From: Amaurobius ferox
Taxonomy: Eukaryota; Arthropoda; Arachnida; Araneae; Amaurobiidae
Assembly (NCBI GenBank): GCA_951213105.1
Contig: OX578149.1
Span: 496,001 to 560,000 of the forward strand
Length of the DNA: 64,000 bases
Direction: 5' to 3'
The notes beneath the pieces were generated by a model. That model was not told the origin of the DNA. It searched no databases and saw only the letters and a program-made list of their open reading frames with translations. Of the stretch, positions 44,974 to 56,454 are shown piece after piece; within the stretch, counting starts at the first letter, position 1; every line of letters starts with the position of its first letter. The translations under genes were made by a program, and so were the position numbers.

Positions 44974-45095
44974 GTACTTTTCATGTCTATTTATTTACTG
45001 TATTTTAATGCAATAATTTGTTCAAAAAAATAATTAAATATTGGGAAATATAAGTACCTCTGAACAAGAGAAATTATGTGATTTCACTCGAGCTA

Positions 45096-45323
45096 TTAAA
45101 TTGATTTAAACTTCATTTCTTTTAAACATTCTTTTACATGTTTTATACTATTTCGAGTTCTTTTCCTACCACTCATCCATCGAGGAAGCGATAGCACTTG
45201 TCTATCAAAGTGCCTGAAAGAAGACTCTCCAATATCCGCATTTCTTACCTTGAAGTTTGTAGAGCTAGTCAAATCACCATCAGAAATAGAACGAGTCGAA
45301 TCACTACATTGCTTTTGTGGCAT
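45096..45323 (-). pseudogene. Duplicated, truncated USP first coding exon
   Basis: The distal copy of the tandem duplication repeats the USP ATG and 63 codons (MPQKQCSDSTRSISDGDL to NSIKHVK), then crosses the duplication joint and stops after 12 foreign codons (ECLKEMKFKSI region). It lacks the Cys box and so is a non-functional fragment. Its own upstream promoter copy (45.7 kb) is intact and may still drive transcripts. The same TTTAG acceptor precedes its ATG. Confidence 0.85.
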
Positions 45324-46171
45324 TCCTAAATTGTTACATAATAGAGAACATTATCAGATGAATGGGTCAGTTATTTGGATAACATCTATCATAGCAAGTA
45401 AAAATCACTTTAGTCCTATAAATTCTTCTCTTGAATTACATAATTAATATCTTTAATAGACAGAATTAATTTGTTCGTGCTTCTAATGATTCAATTCAAA
45501 TTAAGAGAAAACCACACCTAAATATGAAATGTTTATATATATTATGAAGGATTTATATCAATTTATACAAAGTCACTGATGAATTGATGATTACAAAACA
45601 AATGAATATTTGTTGCCAAACTGTAACATAAAATATAAAACATAGTTTAAATTTCCCAACCTGTAACAAATGTGGTTTTACTAGTAGATATAGATGCGTT
45701 GCACTGACATCACATTCCCCCTAGCAACGGTTGCTATCGCCATACTCTTTGTAGACGCAGTCCGCCATTACCATTCCTGTCAATGTAGCGATTTTTTTTA
45801 TCTTGACACTGTCAAGATTTCAGTGTGAAATTATACCTCACACCACAACGTTGCTTCTAAGAAGTCAATAAAAGTACCGAGAAAAATTACTTTATACAGA
45901 TTTGTCTGATGAACCGTATAATATTCGTCACTTCTGAATCGCCTGTACTGATACAGCAAAACCAATGGATATTATCGGCATGTATTGCTTCTACTCCAAG
46001 TACAGATACAATACAAGAAGTCAAGGTACTTTTCATGTCTATTTATTTACTGTATTTTAATGCAATAATTTGTTTAAAAAAATAATTAAATATTGGGAAA
46101 TATAAGTACCTCTGAACAAGAGAAATTATGTGATTTCACTCGAGCTATTAAATTGATTTAAACTTCATTTC

Positions 46172-47686
46172 ATTTGCCAGATCTAGATGGTATTTTACTT
46201 AGACAGACATGATTTTTAATATGCTGCCTATGTTTCGATATTATTTAGAGTTGCACGAACAAAAAATAGACTTATTTTTTAAGCTTTTGTTTGTTTTCTT
46301 TGCAATATATAGAATACTATATATATAGTATTCTATATACCATATATATATATACTACAAAACATATACTATATCAGTATACTATTTCTGAAAAAAAGAC
46401 CCAGACCTCTCGGCTGACACCGAGGATTTACCGCAACCATTGAGAGGCCGGCCAAAGGTAAGTATTGCAAAACTCGATATGTTTGTAAAACTTGTTTTAC
46501 AGTATAATGTACCCGAAAAAATTATTAAATATATGTAGTAAGTTTCATTTCAACGAATGCTGTGTACATAAAGTTTAATGAAGCTATGTTTTGATTTTAT
46601 TTTCAACTGCTCAAACATAGCCCACTACCCGGAATAGCTTTGGCTTGAAATAGTCAGTCAGCAATATGTTAAAACTTATTTTTGATCTCTACAAGATCTC
46701 GTCTAATATTCTCTGTAAAAATACAAACTATATAACAAGTGGTATGCCACAGACGATAGATGTGCTGAATGCATTTTTATTTCATTCAATCGTGAATTGC
46801 TTATATATAAAGTTTTTGCAATATTTCGCCTCAAATTAGAATCATTTGTCGAGATTACAACAGAACAATAGTGTTATGAAATATAGTGTTACGAATATCA
46901 AGATTCCTTGATATGATCTTATTACTTCTTGAAAACATAAGAGCATACCTACTTGCTTTCTACTTTTATACCACTGCATGTTACCGATAACTTTCTAGAA
47001 GAAACTCCTGTGTATACAAATGCTGTCATGATTTTTTTTATTTGAATAATAAATTTTAGCATGATTTTGAGGTACTATTATTTCATATATTTAAACAATA
47101 CATTGTAAACAATATGAAGATTAAAATTTAAAAAAAAGAAACGAAAATTTATCGATAACTTTCTGGATGATGTACAATGAACATAAAAGTAAATATATGT
47201 AAAACTGCATTAATAAAATTTATTTGAATTATTATGAGATGATAGTCTATTATAACGCTACTGTTTTTAATTTTCTGATGCATGATGAAAGCGAGACAAC
47301 CACACGTCTTTATGCTTTCTAGTTAGTTCTAGCTAGGCATACATCAATATATATTGATGTACACCTAGGTTCTAAATAAAACAGCTTTTTATTAAAAAAA
47401 AAAACCTACCAAAATACTTGAAGAAATAGTATCTTCTGTTATAAACCTAATGTACGTCTAGTGATTGCTTGTATAAATAAAACAATCTCATGATGTCACA
47501 TGAATCCTCTCTATCCCTATTAACGACAACTTTTCTCTGTCTGAAAACCCCAGGGATAATAATAGGGGGGGGGGGGCATAAGGTTGAATTGTACATAGGT
47601 GTCTGACAATATAATAAGGGCAAAACTGGTCCATGGATGCTGATATCTGTAATGGGAGTGTCTTCCAGATGTTATGTATAGTTCAG
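46172..47686. other. AT-rich spacer containing one solo hairpin
   Basis: No gene seen. AT-rich palindrome-like text (TATAGAATACTATATATATA and its mirror) lies at 46308-46345. The only element recognised is the hairpin at 46398-46452. Confidence 0.45.
46398..46452 (-). mobile_element. Solo 3'-tail hairpin with CCTCTC stem
   Basis: GACCCAGACCTCTCGG is followed by a loop keeping the family words ACCGAGGATTTACCGCAACC and then GAGAGGCCGGCC. CCTCTC (46406-46411) pairs with GAGAGG (46442-46447), a stem sequence not shared with other copies although flanks and loop are homologous. Its 3' terminus, on the minus strand, is GGTCTGGGTCTTTTTTTC, slightly different from the usual TTCA. No certain target duplication. 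Confidence 0.75.
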
Positions 47687-47703
47687 TGATGCTAAAAGTG
47701 TTG

Positions 47704-47760
47704 AAGACCCAGACTGTCCGACTCATCCTGAGGACTTGAGTATCTATTTGGACGGCCGAT
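47704..47760 (-). mobile_element. Solo 3'-tail hairpin, 57 bp, perfect 17-bp target duplication
   Basis: TGATGCTAAAAGTGTTG is identical at 47687-47703 and 47761-47777. Between them lie only 57 bp, AAGACCCAGACTGTCCGACT through to GGACGGCCGAT. GTCC (47716-47719) pairs with GGAC (47750-47753), and adjoining bases pair with a wobble and a mismatch. The minus-strand 3' end is CAGTCTGGGTCTT joined to CAACACTTTT. This is the clearest case of retroposition of the tail alone. Confidence 0.9.
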
Positions 47761-47775
47761 TGATGCTAAAAGTGT

Positions 47776-49122
47776 TGGAAGTTGGAAACCCAGACCACAC
47801 GACAGACCCGAAGGTTTACTGTAGCTAAGTGTGTGGCCGGGAACTTTATTATTGATTCAAGAAATTACAACACATATAAAATTGAATCACAACACAATAA
47901 GTAATAACAAGACAAGCAAAGACACAAAAAACACAAAAGCATAAAAGAACATATAAGAAAAACAACAGGTTAAAGCAAAAAGTAACTGTGAAAATTTTAA
48001 AGTACAAAGCAATAAGGCTGCACAGGTTTACCAAAGAGACCCTGGAGGGATATTTAAAAAACTTTAAATTTACTTAAAAAAAAAAAAAAAATAAAAAATA
48101 AATAAAAATAAAATAAATGAATAAAAGGAATTAAAACAACCAGGGGAAGTTACAAAAGGGGGGGGGGACAATGAGAGACCAGGGCAAAGAACAAAGGGGA
48201 ATATACAAAAGGAGGGGACAAAAGAGAGAGCAGGGCGCATAAAAGAGCAAAAGAAGGGTTATATAATGCCAGCCAGGACAATAATGCTGGACAAAAATAA
48301 TATAGACATTGAAGGATATTTAAGTAACAGAAATATAAATTATCTGTTAATGATACAAAAGTAAAACTTTTGTGTTTGTGGACTATCTGTATAATCCATA
48401 ATTTACAATATTTATAGATGTGTACAATATTTACAGATGTATAATTTGGAAGTAATATATGAGATTATAAATATTTACAGAGTTAAAGTATAAATTAACA
48501 GAAATGTATATAAATGGGGTGATTATAATTTTGTTGTTATATTACAGACAGATATGAGTGATTATGACTTTGTAGATGTATATACAGACAGAGACACAAT
48601 TTTGTATTGAGAAAATATGTACAAAGGTATCACTTCAAAGTGTAAACATGTTTACATTTCCATATATAAGTCGCTTATTCACATTGTTTGGCAGGTTTGT
48701 ATAACAGAAACAAGACTATACCGTTTTCAGGTGGTGACGAGACAGTTAACACAACGATAAAAAACAGCAAAACACAAAAATAAAAACAAAACAAAGGGGA
48801 ACCCAGGAACAGCAGGGGGAGGGGATTGATCACCAGAGACACGGGGATAGTAGGTACTCACAAGCTTTTCAGCGAACACGGTTCGAAATATCACGGGCGA
48901 CGAGAACACAGTTCTTGAGTTTATTAAGTAATGTCGGATGTCGGCAAACCCCGGAGAACCAAGCTGCACGGGAAGCGGGGACAGGTTTAATTAAATGGTA
49001 TTCTTTAGTAAAGGGGCAAGAGAATAAATAATGGTCTGCATCACCATATGCGTTGCAAGGGCAGTTGGAGGATGATTTATGTTTAAAAAAGTTAAGGTAA
49101 TCTAAGAAAGGGCCATGGCCAG
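47776..49122 (-). mobile_element. 5'-truncated LINE copy carrying the hairpin at its 3' end
   Basis: GATGCTAAAAGTGT flanks the unit at 47762-47775 and 49123-49136 (14 bp identical). Reading the minus strand from 49122, the first 250 bp encode the C-terminus of a LINE ORF2; a roughly 1-kb 3' UTR with poly-A/G tracts follows, and the element ends at low coordinate with the hairpin. CCACAC (47795-47800) pairs with GTGTGG (47831-47836), and the terminus is GGTCTGGGTTTCCAAC. The 3' end therefore matches the tail of the SINE at 24467-24750 and of the solo hairpins, identifying the LINE family that probably mobilises them. Confidence 0.85.
48869..49122 (-). pseudogene. LINE ORF2 C-terminal fragment
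   Basis: The minus-strand frame GHGPFLDYLNFFKHK, then SSSNCPCNAYGDADHYLFSC and PFTKEYHLIKP, ends at TGA 48869-48871 after ARDISNRVR. The hGPF--YL--F and C-C----D--H-L--C pattern is the C-terminal knuckle of LINE ORF2 proteins of the I/R1/Jockey type. It begins abruptly at the 5' truncation point next to the target duplication. Confidence 0.8.
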
Positions 49123-49136
49123 GATGCTAAAAGTGT

Positions 49137-50900
49137 GTAAATCAGAAGAAAAGTATTTAAATATTTGATACAATACTTTCCTTATGTGTTAAACTCAAAG
49201 CTCAAACTTTTACATCTTTTGTACGACATCACATATATTCAGATATGAAAAGATGCTTTTATAAACAATTTTGCACAACAATTTGTAAAAAATTTCCATA
49301 TTGTATTCATCAGAAAATACATATGCTTTTCTTTTTTAATCGAAAACAGTCCGAGGATTATAAATGAATTTGACCGAATGCACTTTGCGATACAAAATGC
49401 TCACTACAAGCAAGTTTTTTCACTTTCCCTAGTTTCATAATCTATATGCAGGGCAAGAAATTTCAGTTTAGAGTTTACTCGCCGAAAGCGCTTTTCACTC
49501 ACCAGTGAGAAAGAGCTTTTCACCAGAAAGAGCTTTTCACTCACCATAACATTGAATGATCTGTTTGTCATTTCTTATTGAAGACAAAATTGCTTTAAAT
49601 AAAGCTTAATATGCAGACATTTTAAAAGTCATTGTGTGATTTGGTTTATTGCAGTTTGGAGAAGTATTTTAAGAACAAATTTAAACAATTTTCAGCATAC
49701 GATAGCTAGCTTTATGTGGTATATCAATAATTGTGCAAGAATATTCAATAGAGATATTCAATGGAAATATATCCCCAAGAAATAACAAATAGATCACTTC
49801 TACAGAGTTAACTTACATTATACATAATTATGCATGTTTTCTCTTGCATATATTCATTTATAACTAATACAGCAACGGAATAGCCAACCTTTTTTATATA
49901 TAAATGAGCCAGCTGTTACATTACTGTACAAGTTTACAATTCAATATATTACTAATGGCTTGCAACATGCATGAAATAAACATAGCACAATTAAACAAAC
50001 TTTGATGGCACAGATATGATTACATAATGCAAGAGCAGATATCAACAAAGTAAGTTTAAATTCAATTTACCCAAATCCTTTAGTAAACTTCCAAAATCAA
50101 ATATTGTGCATATATGCTTGTAGCGTCAATATGAAATTTATGTCATCAAAACACATCTTTTTATGAATATTTGTGCTAAATAATCCTAAGAGAAGATAAA
50201 TCTTGATATATCCTACTGAAATTATGCACTAAATGATTGTAAATTTCTAAAAATCATCTGCAATATACGGATAGACCGATGTTACAAAGAACATGGCCGC
50301 TGTGCAGTGAAATATCGAACGGGGCGTCACATGAATCTCATCCATAGAGAGTTTAGTTTCTACTGTAATCCACAGAATACTATATAGTAGTCTGTGCTGT
50401 AATCAATCTCAGGGAAGCCAAATGTGAAACGCATGGATACACTGAACTTGCGATACGCAGCTAGGGGAATCGTAGCTTCACAGACTAATATTATACAGAT
50501 ATTATAGTATTGTGTGCGTAGCTTATCGTTTTCTTCCCTCTCCACGGATCTAGGTGGATCATAGGTGACGTAAATGTACCTTCCTAATAGCGACAAAAAT
50601 ATTGCGCAAAGATATTAAGTCCCTTAACTACTTTAATATATTAAATACTTTAATACTTTATTAACAATTAAAAAATTATTTTTTTGATTAAAAAATCAAT
50701 GACATATGTGATAATATTTTTAGTAGCTGGGATTTAATTTTAGTCAAAGAATAGAATTAGCGGAGGAACATATTTTTGTAGCTATTGATCTGGTTCATCC
50801 TTTCATTTCGTTAGCCATCTGTATTTCGGCTTATTTCCAGTGTCGTATAAATTTCAAATTGTAATTTTCAAAATTTTATGCTTAAACCGAAGTTTTAATC
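49137..50900. other. Spacer upstream of the DDX gene
   Basis: Mostly AT-rich without a recognised gene. A GAAAGAGCTTTTCACTCACC word repeats at about 49508-49550. The last few hundred bases (50760-50900) directly precede the DDX start codon and must include 5' UTR and promoter, but no TATA box was identified. Confidence 0.4.
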
Positions 50901-50932
50901 ATGTCTGGAAGAGATCGAATGGGACGTCGAGG
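50901..50932 (+). CDS. DDX17: DDX5/DDX17-like DEAD-box RNA helicase, coding exon 1
   Basis: A mini-exon: ATG followed by codons for MSGRDRMGRR and the first two bases of a Gly codon, ending GG|GTGAGT. Phase 2 matches exon 2 (63342), whose first base completes GGT. The spliced product reads MSGRDRMGRRG then GDRSSFGSRRGGG. Short N-terminal RGG-type exons are usual in DDX5/DDX17 (p68/p72, fly Rm62). Too short to be convincing alone; the support is the exact phase and Arg/Gly continuity with exon 2. Confidence 0.75.
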
Positions 50933-51830
50933 GTGAGTAAAATTTTTGTACTTTTCTTTTATAGAGAGGAAAATGTTGTGTTGAGTAAAAATTTAAAGTG
51001 CATGTGTAAAGTGCAAGTATAAGAAAACAGTTATGCAATTGAATCCTTATAAAATATAACATAATTATTAACAATTAGTTAATAGCATTGCTAATTATAA
51101 GCAAATAATTACCTGCTAGTTGCTGATCACCAGTACCTAATACCAATACAATAGTAAAAATATAATAATGAAAAATAATTCTAGTAATTTTAATGTTAAG
51201 TAATATTAGTAAAATATAAAAATATTCTAATTCAGTTAACACTTAATCTTAAATCTAAACTTCTCATCTGTTTCTTTTGGATTAATTATAGTAGCTCTGT
51301 TAATAGAAAAATGCAAAGTTTTAATCAAGTAAATTATAAATGAGATTATTCGTATTGATCCATTAATGTATTCATCAAAGTGTCATAAATGACGTGTAAT
51401 TCTGTATAATCTTTCGTACATTTAAAATTTGTCTCATTTGTCTTACAGTTTGAAAATCTATTTTTTGATGTTCTGTAATTTAACAGGTTAATCAGGTTTT
51501 TATTTTCCTTCTGATGTTTTAATTTGTCGTACCTTCTAAGAAAAATACATATGTGAATTTAAAATGTTAAAATTTATTTATATTGAGTTTTTTTGTATTA
51601 GACTGAATGGTGTCAAAATTTCTTTTTAATAACCCAGTTAATTATCAGAATAGAAAACAATAAACTTGGTGATTCTTGTCAGTTAGGCTCAACTGTGCAA
51701 ATTCATGCAATGTTGTCAAAATGATCCCTTACTTCAAAACTATTTCTGTTAAAATTTTATTAATATTTCACTATTTTTTGTATGTAAACTGTATAAAATA
51801 AATAAAACCTTTTATGAAGAAAAAAATCAT

Positions 51831-51929
51831 AACACTGGAAGGAAATCTCTTTAGGCGGATTCTCATACAAATCTATGGAACTGGTCACCATTGGGCGCAG
51901 CTAAATCTTTACCATAATTGCGTTGTATT
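51831..51929 (+). repeat. Inverted repeat arm 1 within DDX intron 1
   Basis: These 99 bp, beginning AACACTGGAAGGAAATCTCT, match the reverse complement of 63025-63123 at 95 of 99 positions by my count. The arm is 0.9 kb inside the intron from exon 1. Flanking similarity stops sharply at both ends. No other copy was seen in the window. Confidence 0.92.
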
Positions 51930-52451
51930 CTTGCGCTAGCCTACGGTACTGGGAATTGGATCAACATATTCCTTTGGTATATTTTTAACGATAACATAAT
52001 AGATTTCTTCCCATAGCAAACTTTCTATACATAAAAGAACATATTTTTACCGATTAAAGAAATGTTTCTGTAGTCTGAAATTAAAATTAATTCATTAGTT
52101 ACAGTATAAATAGTTGATTAAATATATCAATCGTTTCAGAAGCAAAAAATACCCTCCTTCTTCAGGCAAGAAGTTCTTGCTGGTGTGGTTGCTCAGAAAC
52201 TGATTGATATATTCAACCAAATGTTTATGCTGTAACTAATAACGAAATATTTTTAATTTCAGATTATTTAAGACAGCAGGTTCAGCGAATATATTTTATG
52301 TTGCTATACAGTGCTATTTCATCAGTTTCAGCAGTCAATCCCTAAATTTCAACAGTATCAAATAAAATAATATTCAGCATTAAATTTCTTTTGATCATTT
52401 AATAAGTCAAACTAAACAGTAAGTGAAATATTAAATAAAATTTTAAAATAT

Positions 52452-53703
52452 ATTACTTTCCTTATATACATAGTATAATGTATATGAAAAGTATTGTGAC
52501 GGGGTCGAAAATTCGACTTTGAGTTTTCGATGGGAGCACGTTACAAGCATCCCTGAACACGAATCAAACATTTTTGAGGTGATGTCTGTGTGTGTGTGTG
52601 TGTCAATGAGTCTGTGGAGACGATATCTGACGAACGAATGGAGCGATTCGAATGAAATTTAGTACAAAAATTACAATCCGTGAATACTGGAAGCCTTTTG
52701 TTTTTAAACGCAGTCTAATGTTCAGAACTCCCCTAAATTTTCGAGTGAAATTTTGAAAAAATCAAAACCTTTAATAAAGTGTTATGCAAATAGTTATTTC
52801 TTATGTAGTTTTTCATTAGAAAACAATTATCACAAACTTTAAAACGCTAGCATAAACCGTTCTCGAGATATTGCACATTTTTCAAATAAATTTATCAAAA
52901 TATTATTAAATATTGTGAAATATGTTCACTTTTCATATATAATATCATATGATAAATTAGGTGGCATCATTCTCGTGGATCTAGCTTGTTCCATTCATGA
53001 GAAAAGATATTTTGGGTAATACTTTTTTATTTGAAAGTCAATAGTCATTTATTTGCTATAAGAATAACTTATTTTTCCATCCGTAATGCTTAGCAAGATT
53101 TTGGCAACGAAGTTAGCGGAATATCGCCAACTTGACGATTTTTCTATATATTAACAAGTTAACGAAAATGTCACCAAATTGATTAAAATGACGCTAACTA
53201 AATCAATGAAAATGACGACTTATTGACTAAAATTCAATATCTTGAAAAAAATATAAGAATCTACTATAAGAAAAACCTAATTTTCCATCCGTAACGTTTG
53301 GCAAAATTTTGGTGAAGTATTTGTCAGAATATCTCCAACTTACTGACTTTTTAAATGTTGCCAAATTGACGAAAATATCGTCAAAATTGCAAAAATGATG
53401 CTAAATTAATGAAAATGACTCCTAATTGATGTATTAATTAATAAAATAAAATATATGGACTCTATCGCTTATGGAGGATGATATCCATATTGATAATTGT
53501 TTATACGTATAGAGTTGCGTGAAATATAAGTTTATAGGGTACTTTGAAATAGTCTTGCATGTTGTCCTTTCGTAAAACCGACAAATGTATAATTCAGCGT
53601 TAAAAGCACAGTACCGTGGAACTTATACATTGTTTTTTTACTATAAAAAGAGTAAGTTCATTGCATTATATAAGGAAAGTTATGTGCTGCTCACATCAGA
53701 TTT
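52452..53703. mobile_element. Non-autonomous element with ACTTTCCTTATATA ends
   Basis: A longer relative of 18928-19670, with left end ATTACTTTCCTTATATACAT and right end TATATAAGGAAAGTTATGTG followed by CTGCTCACATCAGA. The interior includes a TG microsatellite (52587-52604), GACGATATCTGACGAACGAA and GGAGCGATTCGAATGAAATT, and several diverged copies of TTTTCCATCCGTAAYGYTTR GCAA. No ORF of interest. Superfamily unknown. Confidence 0.75.
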
Positions 53704-55517
53704 GTTTACTTTAATTTTGCATGAGGATATCTGATTTGAATTAAAACTAATTTTAATTGTATATTATATGATATCGGCAATTTTTACAAAAAATATCTAC
53801 TACTTTTTTGGTGGATCTATTACATTGATGACATCGCTCACTACAACGCTTTTGATATAATTTCAGAACTAAGAAAAAATCATTTCATAAATTATACTCT
53901 AGGTTGTGGGATAAACATTTTGACTATGAATCAAGGTTGGTACCATTCCTAGTTGGTAACATATAAATAGAATCATTCTATTTGGAATAACATATTATAT
54001 AAAAATAGATGTTCCTTTCATATATTTTCCAACACATGATATATGTAAAGGGTGTAAAAAAAACGACCATTCAATATTGATGGATCTGTGCATCCAGAAA
54101 TCAACCACTTTTTCACTGATGTCCGTGTATATTGTCTGTCTGTAGACACGATATCTCTCGAATAAATTGAAAGAAAATTGATACGATTATTTCTACTGAA
54201 AGTCATCAGAGGCTTTTTTATTTTCAGATTGATCAGGTCATCAATTTGATGTCATTACTATATCACCTAGACGTTTTACTCAGTGGTGAATTTACTGTGG
54301 AAGAATGAAGATTAAGTTTCTGACCCCGGTTAAATAGATCCCCCCCCCCCCCCCCCCCCCCCCTAATCCTTCATTTTCAAATTTTTATGCAAATTACTTT
54401 TATATAAAATTTTAAGAAGTTAAAAAAGATGTTTGAAAAAATGTAATACATAAGATTCGGCAAACGACTACCCCCCCCCCCCTCCAAATTTTTTTCTACC
54501 TACGTTACTGAACAATTGCTACACTCAACGTGTTCAATAGTTTTTGTGCTATGCTACACATCGTGTACACAGCTTTTTGTACACTGTTACTTATCCGTCA
54601 ATCAAAATTTGGGTATAAGGTATGATTTTTCATAGAAATTTCGTATTCGAAATTTTGATGATAAAACATGTTATAACAACTCTTGAACATACAACACAGA
54701 TGGACTCTAAATGTCTTCGAAATATGTTAAGGAGTTATAGAAATATATGTATCAGTCTGTCAAGATCTAAAATATAGTTTCGAGATATTTCGTATTTGAG
54801 ATTTTATTGAAAAAACACGTTATACGAACTCCTGAACACATTTCAGCTGCAGTCCTATAAAAAGTGATTGCGGGCCCTAAGTCTATGGCTCCTTCCCCTA
54901 ATCAGGCCGGATTTCAGCCTCTTCTCGTCTGTCCTGTTTGTCTGACCTCATAAGATACCATTCTTCATAGATAAATAGACATCTGAGTCTTTAAACTGTG
55001 TTCAGGTGTTATGAAAACATACTTAATCTAAGTATAAGGTATTGTTTTACTAGAGATTTTGGTTAAAATATGCGTTATACGAACTCCTGAACACATTTCA
55101 TCTGCAATCCCATGGAAAGTGACTGCAGACCCAGGGCCCCTCCCTGTGAACAGAGCCAAAGAGCTAGAATCACGATTACTCATTGATTACACCTCGAAGA
55201 GCAGAGCTAACTTCAGCCTCCTCTCGTCCTTCCTGTTTGTATGCCTGACCTTTTGCTTATCCGTCGAGTAAAATTTGGGTATGAGGTACAGTTATTCCGA
55301 GAAATTTAGTATATAATATTTTGATGATAAGACATGATCAGTTACTAATAGAACTTGTCTTATGATCAAAAATTGTTAATTTTGACTGAGACCACTCAAT
55401 TTTTCAAAGCACTCAAATTCTAAAAGTCTTTACATTTCAACTGTTTTAATTTTCAGCTAGACAAGAATTTTGATTTCTAACATTCAATTGGGGATGGGGG
55501 GGGGGAATGTTACATTG

Positions 55518-55566
<49 letters not shown>

Positions 55567-55811
55567 CAAAGTGTGCCTTTGTCATGTGTATGTCAGATTA
55601 GTGAAAATTAAAAAAAAAAATCTAACTGTCCAAGATTGAAACGTTATATTTTTGTGGCCCTCCATCCGAAAGATTAGTTAGATGAAAAATAGTTCAGTCA
55701 TATTTGAGGTTACTGATCAGCGGAATTTATCGATAGATTTTATTTTCAGCTATGCAAAAATATTTTGAATATTCGATGGGGGGGGGGGGGGAATCACATT
55801 GCAAGAAAGTG

Positions 55812-55845
<34 letters not shown>

Positions 55846-56288
55846 AATAAAAATTGAAATATTTTAATCGAAAACTATGCATAAACTACGGAAAGTACAA
55901 AAAAAACCCATCTCTAGCATATCTGTTACAAATAAGTAACTATAGACTAAGGATAAAAATAGAAGGTAACTTATCACTATAATAGAAAGGGGATGAGTGG
56001 AAGATGAGTATACAAAAATCATAAATAAAAAAGCAAACATGGCAAAATTAGAAAAGGCAATAATAAATAGATCAAGATTGAAGATCAAGACATGGAGAAC
56101 AATCAACTGAAACTACACAAAAAACGGCGGTTAGTTCGAAATTGCATTCTCGTCAGGACAGCCATACAATTCAAATTCCATACAATTCCAATAGAATAGC
56201 CAGTTTCTGACAATGGCGATAGCATTTACCTATGGACACCATTGGAACTGTCTACTGGCTAGTGGAAGAACAAATAATAAAAACAAAG
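53704..56288. repeat. Diverged repeats and microsatellites in DDX intron 1
   Basis: No gene. A module with CGTATTYGARATTTTGATGA, GTTATACGAACTCCTGAACA and CATTTCAGCTGCAGTCCTAT plus GGCCC recurs at about 54640-54700, 54790-54960 and 55065-55150, and again at 57540-57600 and 57790-57900. Poly-C runs occur at 54340-54362 and 54471-54482, poly-G at 55498-55506, (TA)n at 55522-55562, and CT/TA at 55812-55846. Confidence 0.6.
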
Positions 56289-56402
<114 letters not shown>

Positions 56403-56454
56403 TGTATCATGGGTCACAATTTAGTGAATAGTAAACCAGCTACAGCTAAAATGT

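Larger units (their letters stand above)
44079..46171. repeat. Tandem duplication of ~1.04 kb (USP 5' end and promoter)
   Basis: 44079-45119 and 45131-46171 are nearly identical at an offset of 1052 bp; I noticed a single mismatch (TTTGTTCAAAA versus TTTGTTTAAAA). They are joined by TTTTAAACATTC. Each copy holds the first 63 codons of the USP, the sequence upstream, a palindromic promoter motif and a small plus-strand ORF. The high identity means the duplication is very recent, or is an assembly artefact from joining two haplotypes. Confidence 0.95.

Noticed and set aside
46300..46375. AT-rich palindrome as a regulatory hairpin
   Set aside because: It consists of TA-rich low-complexity sequence; pairing is expected by composition.
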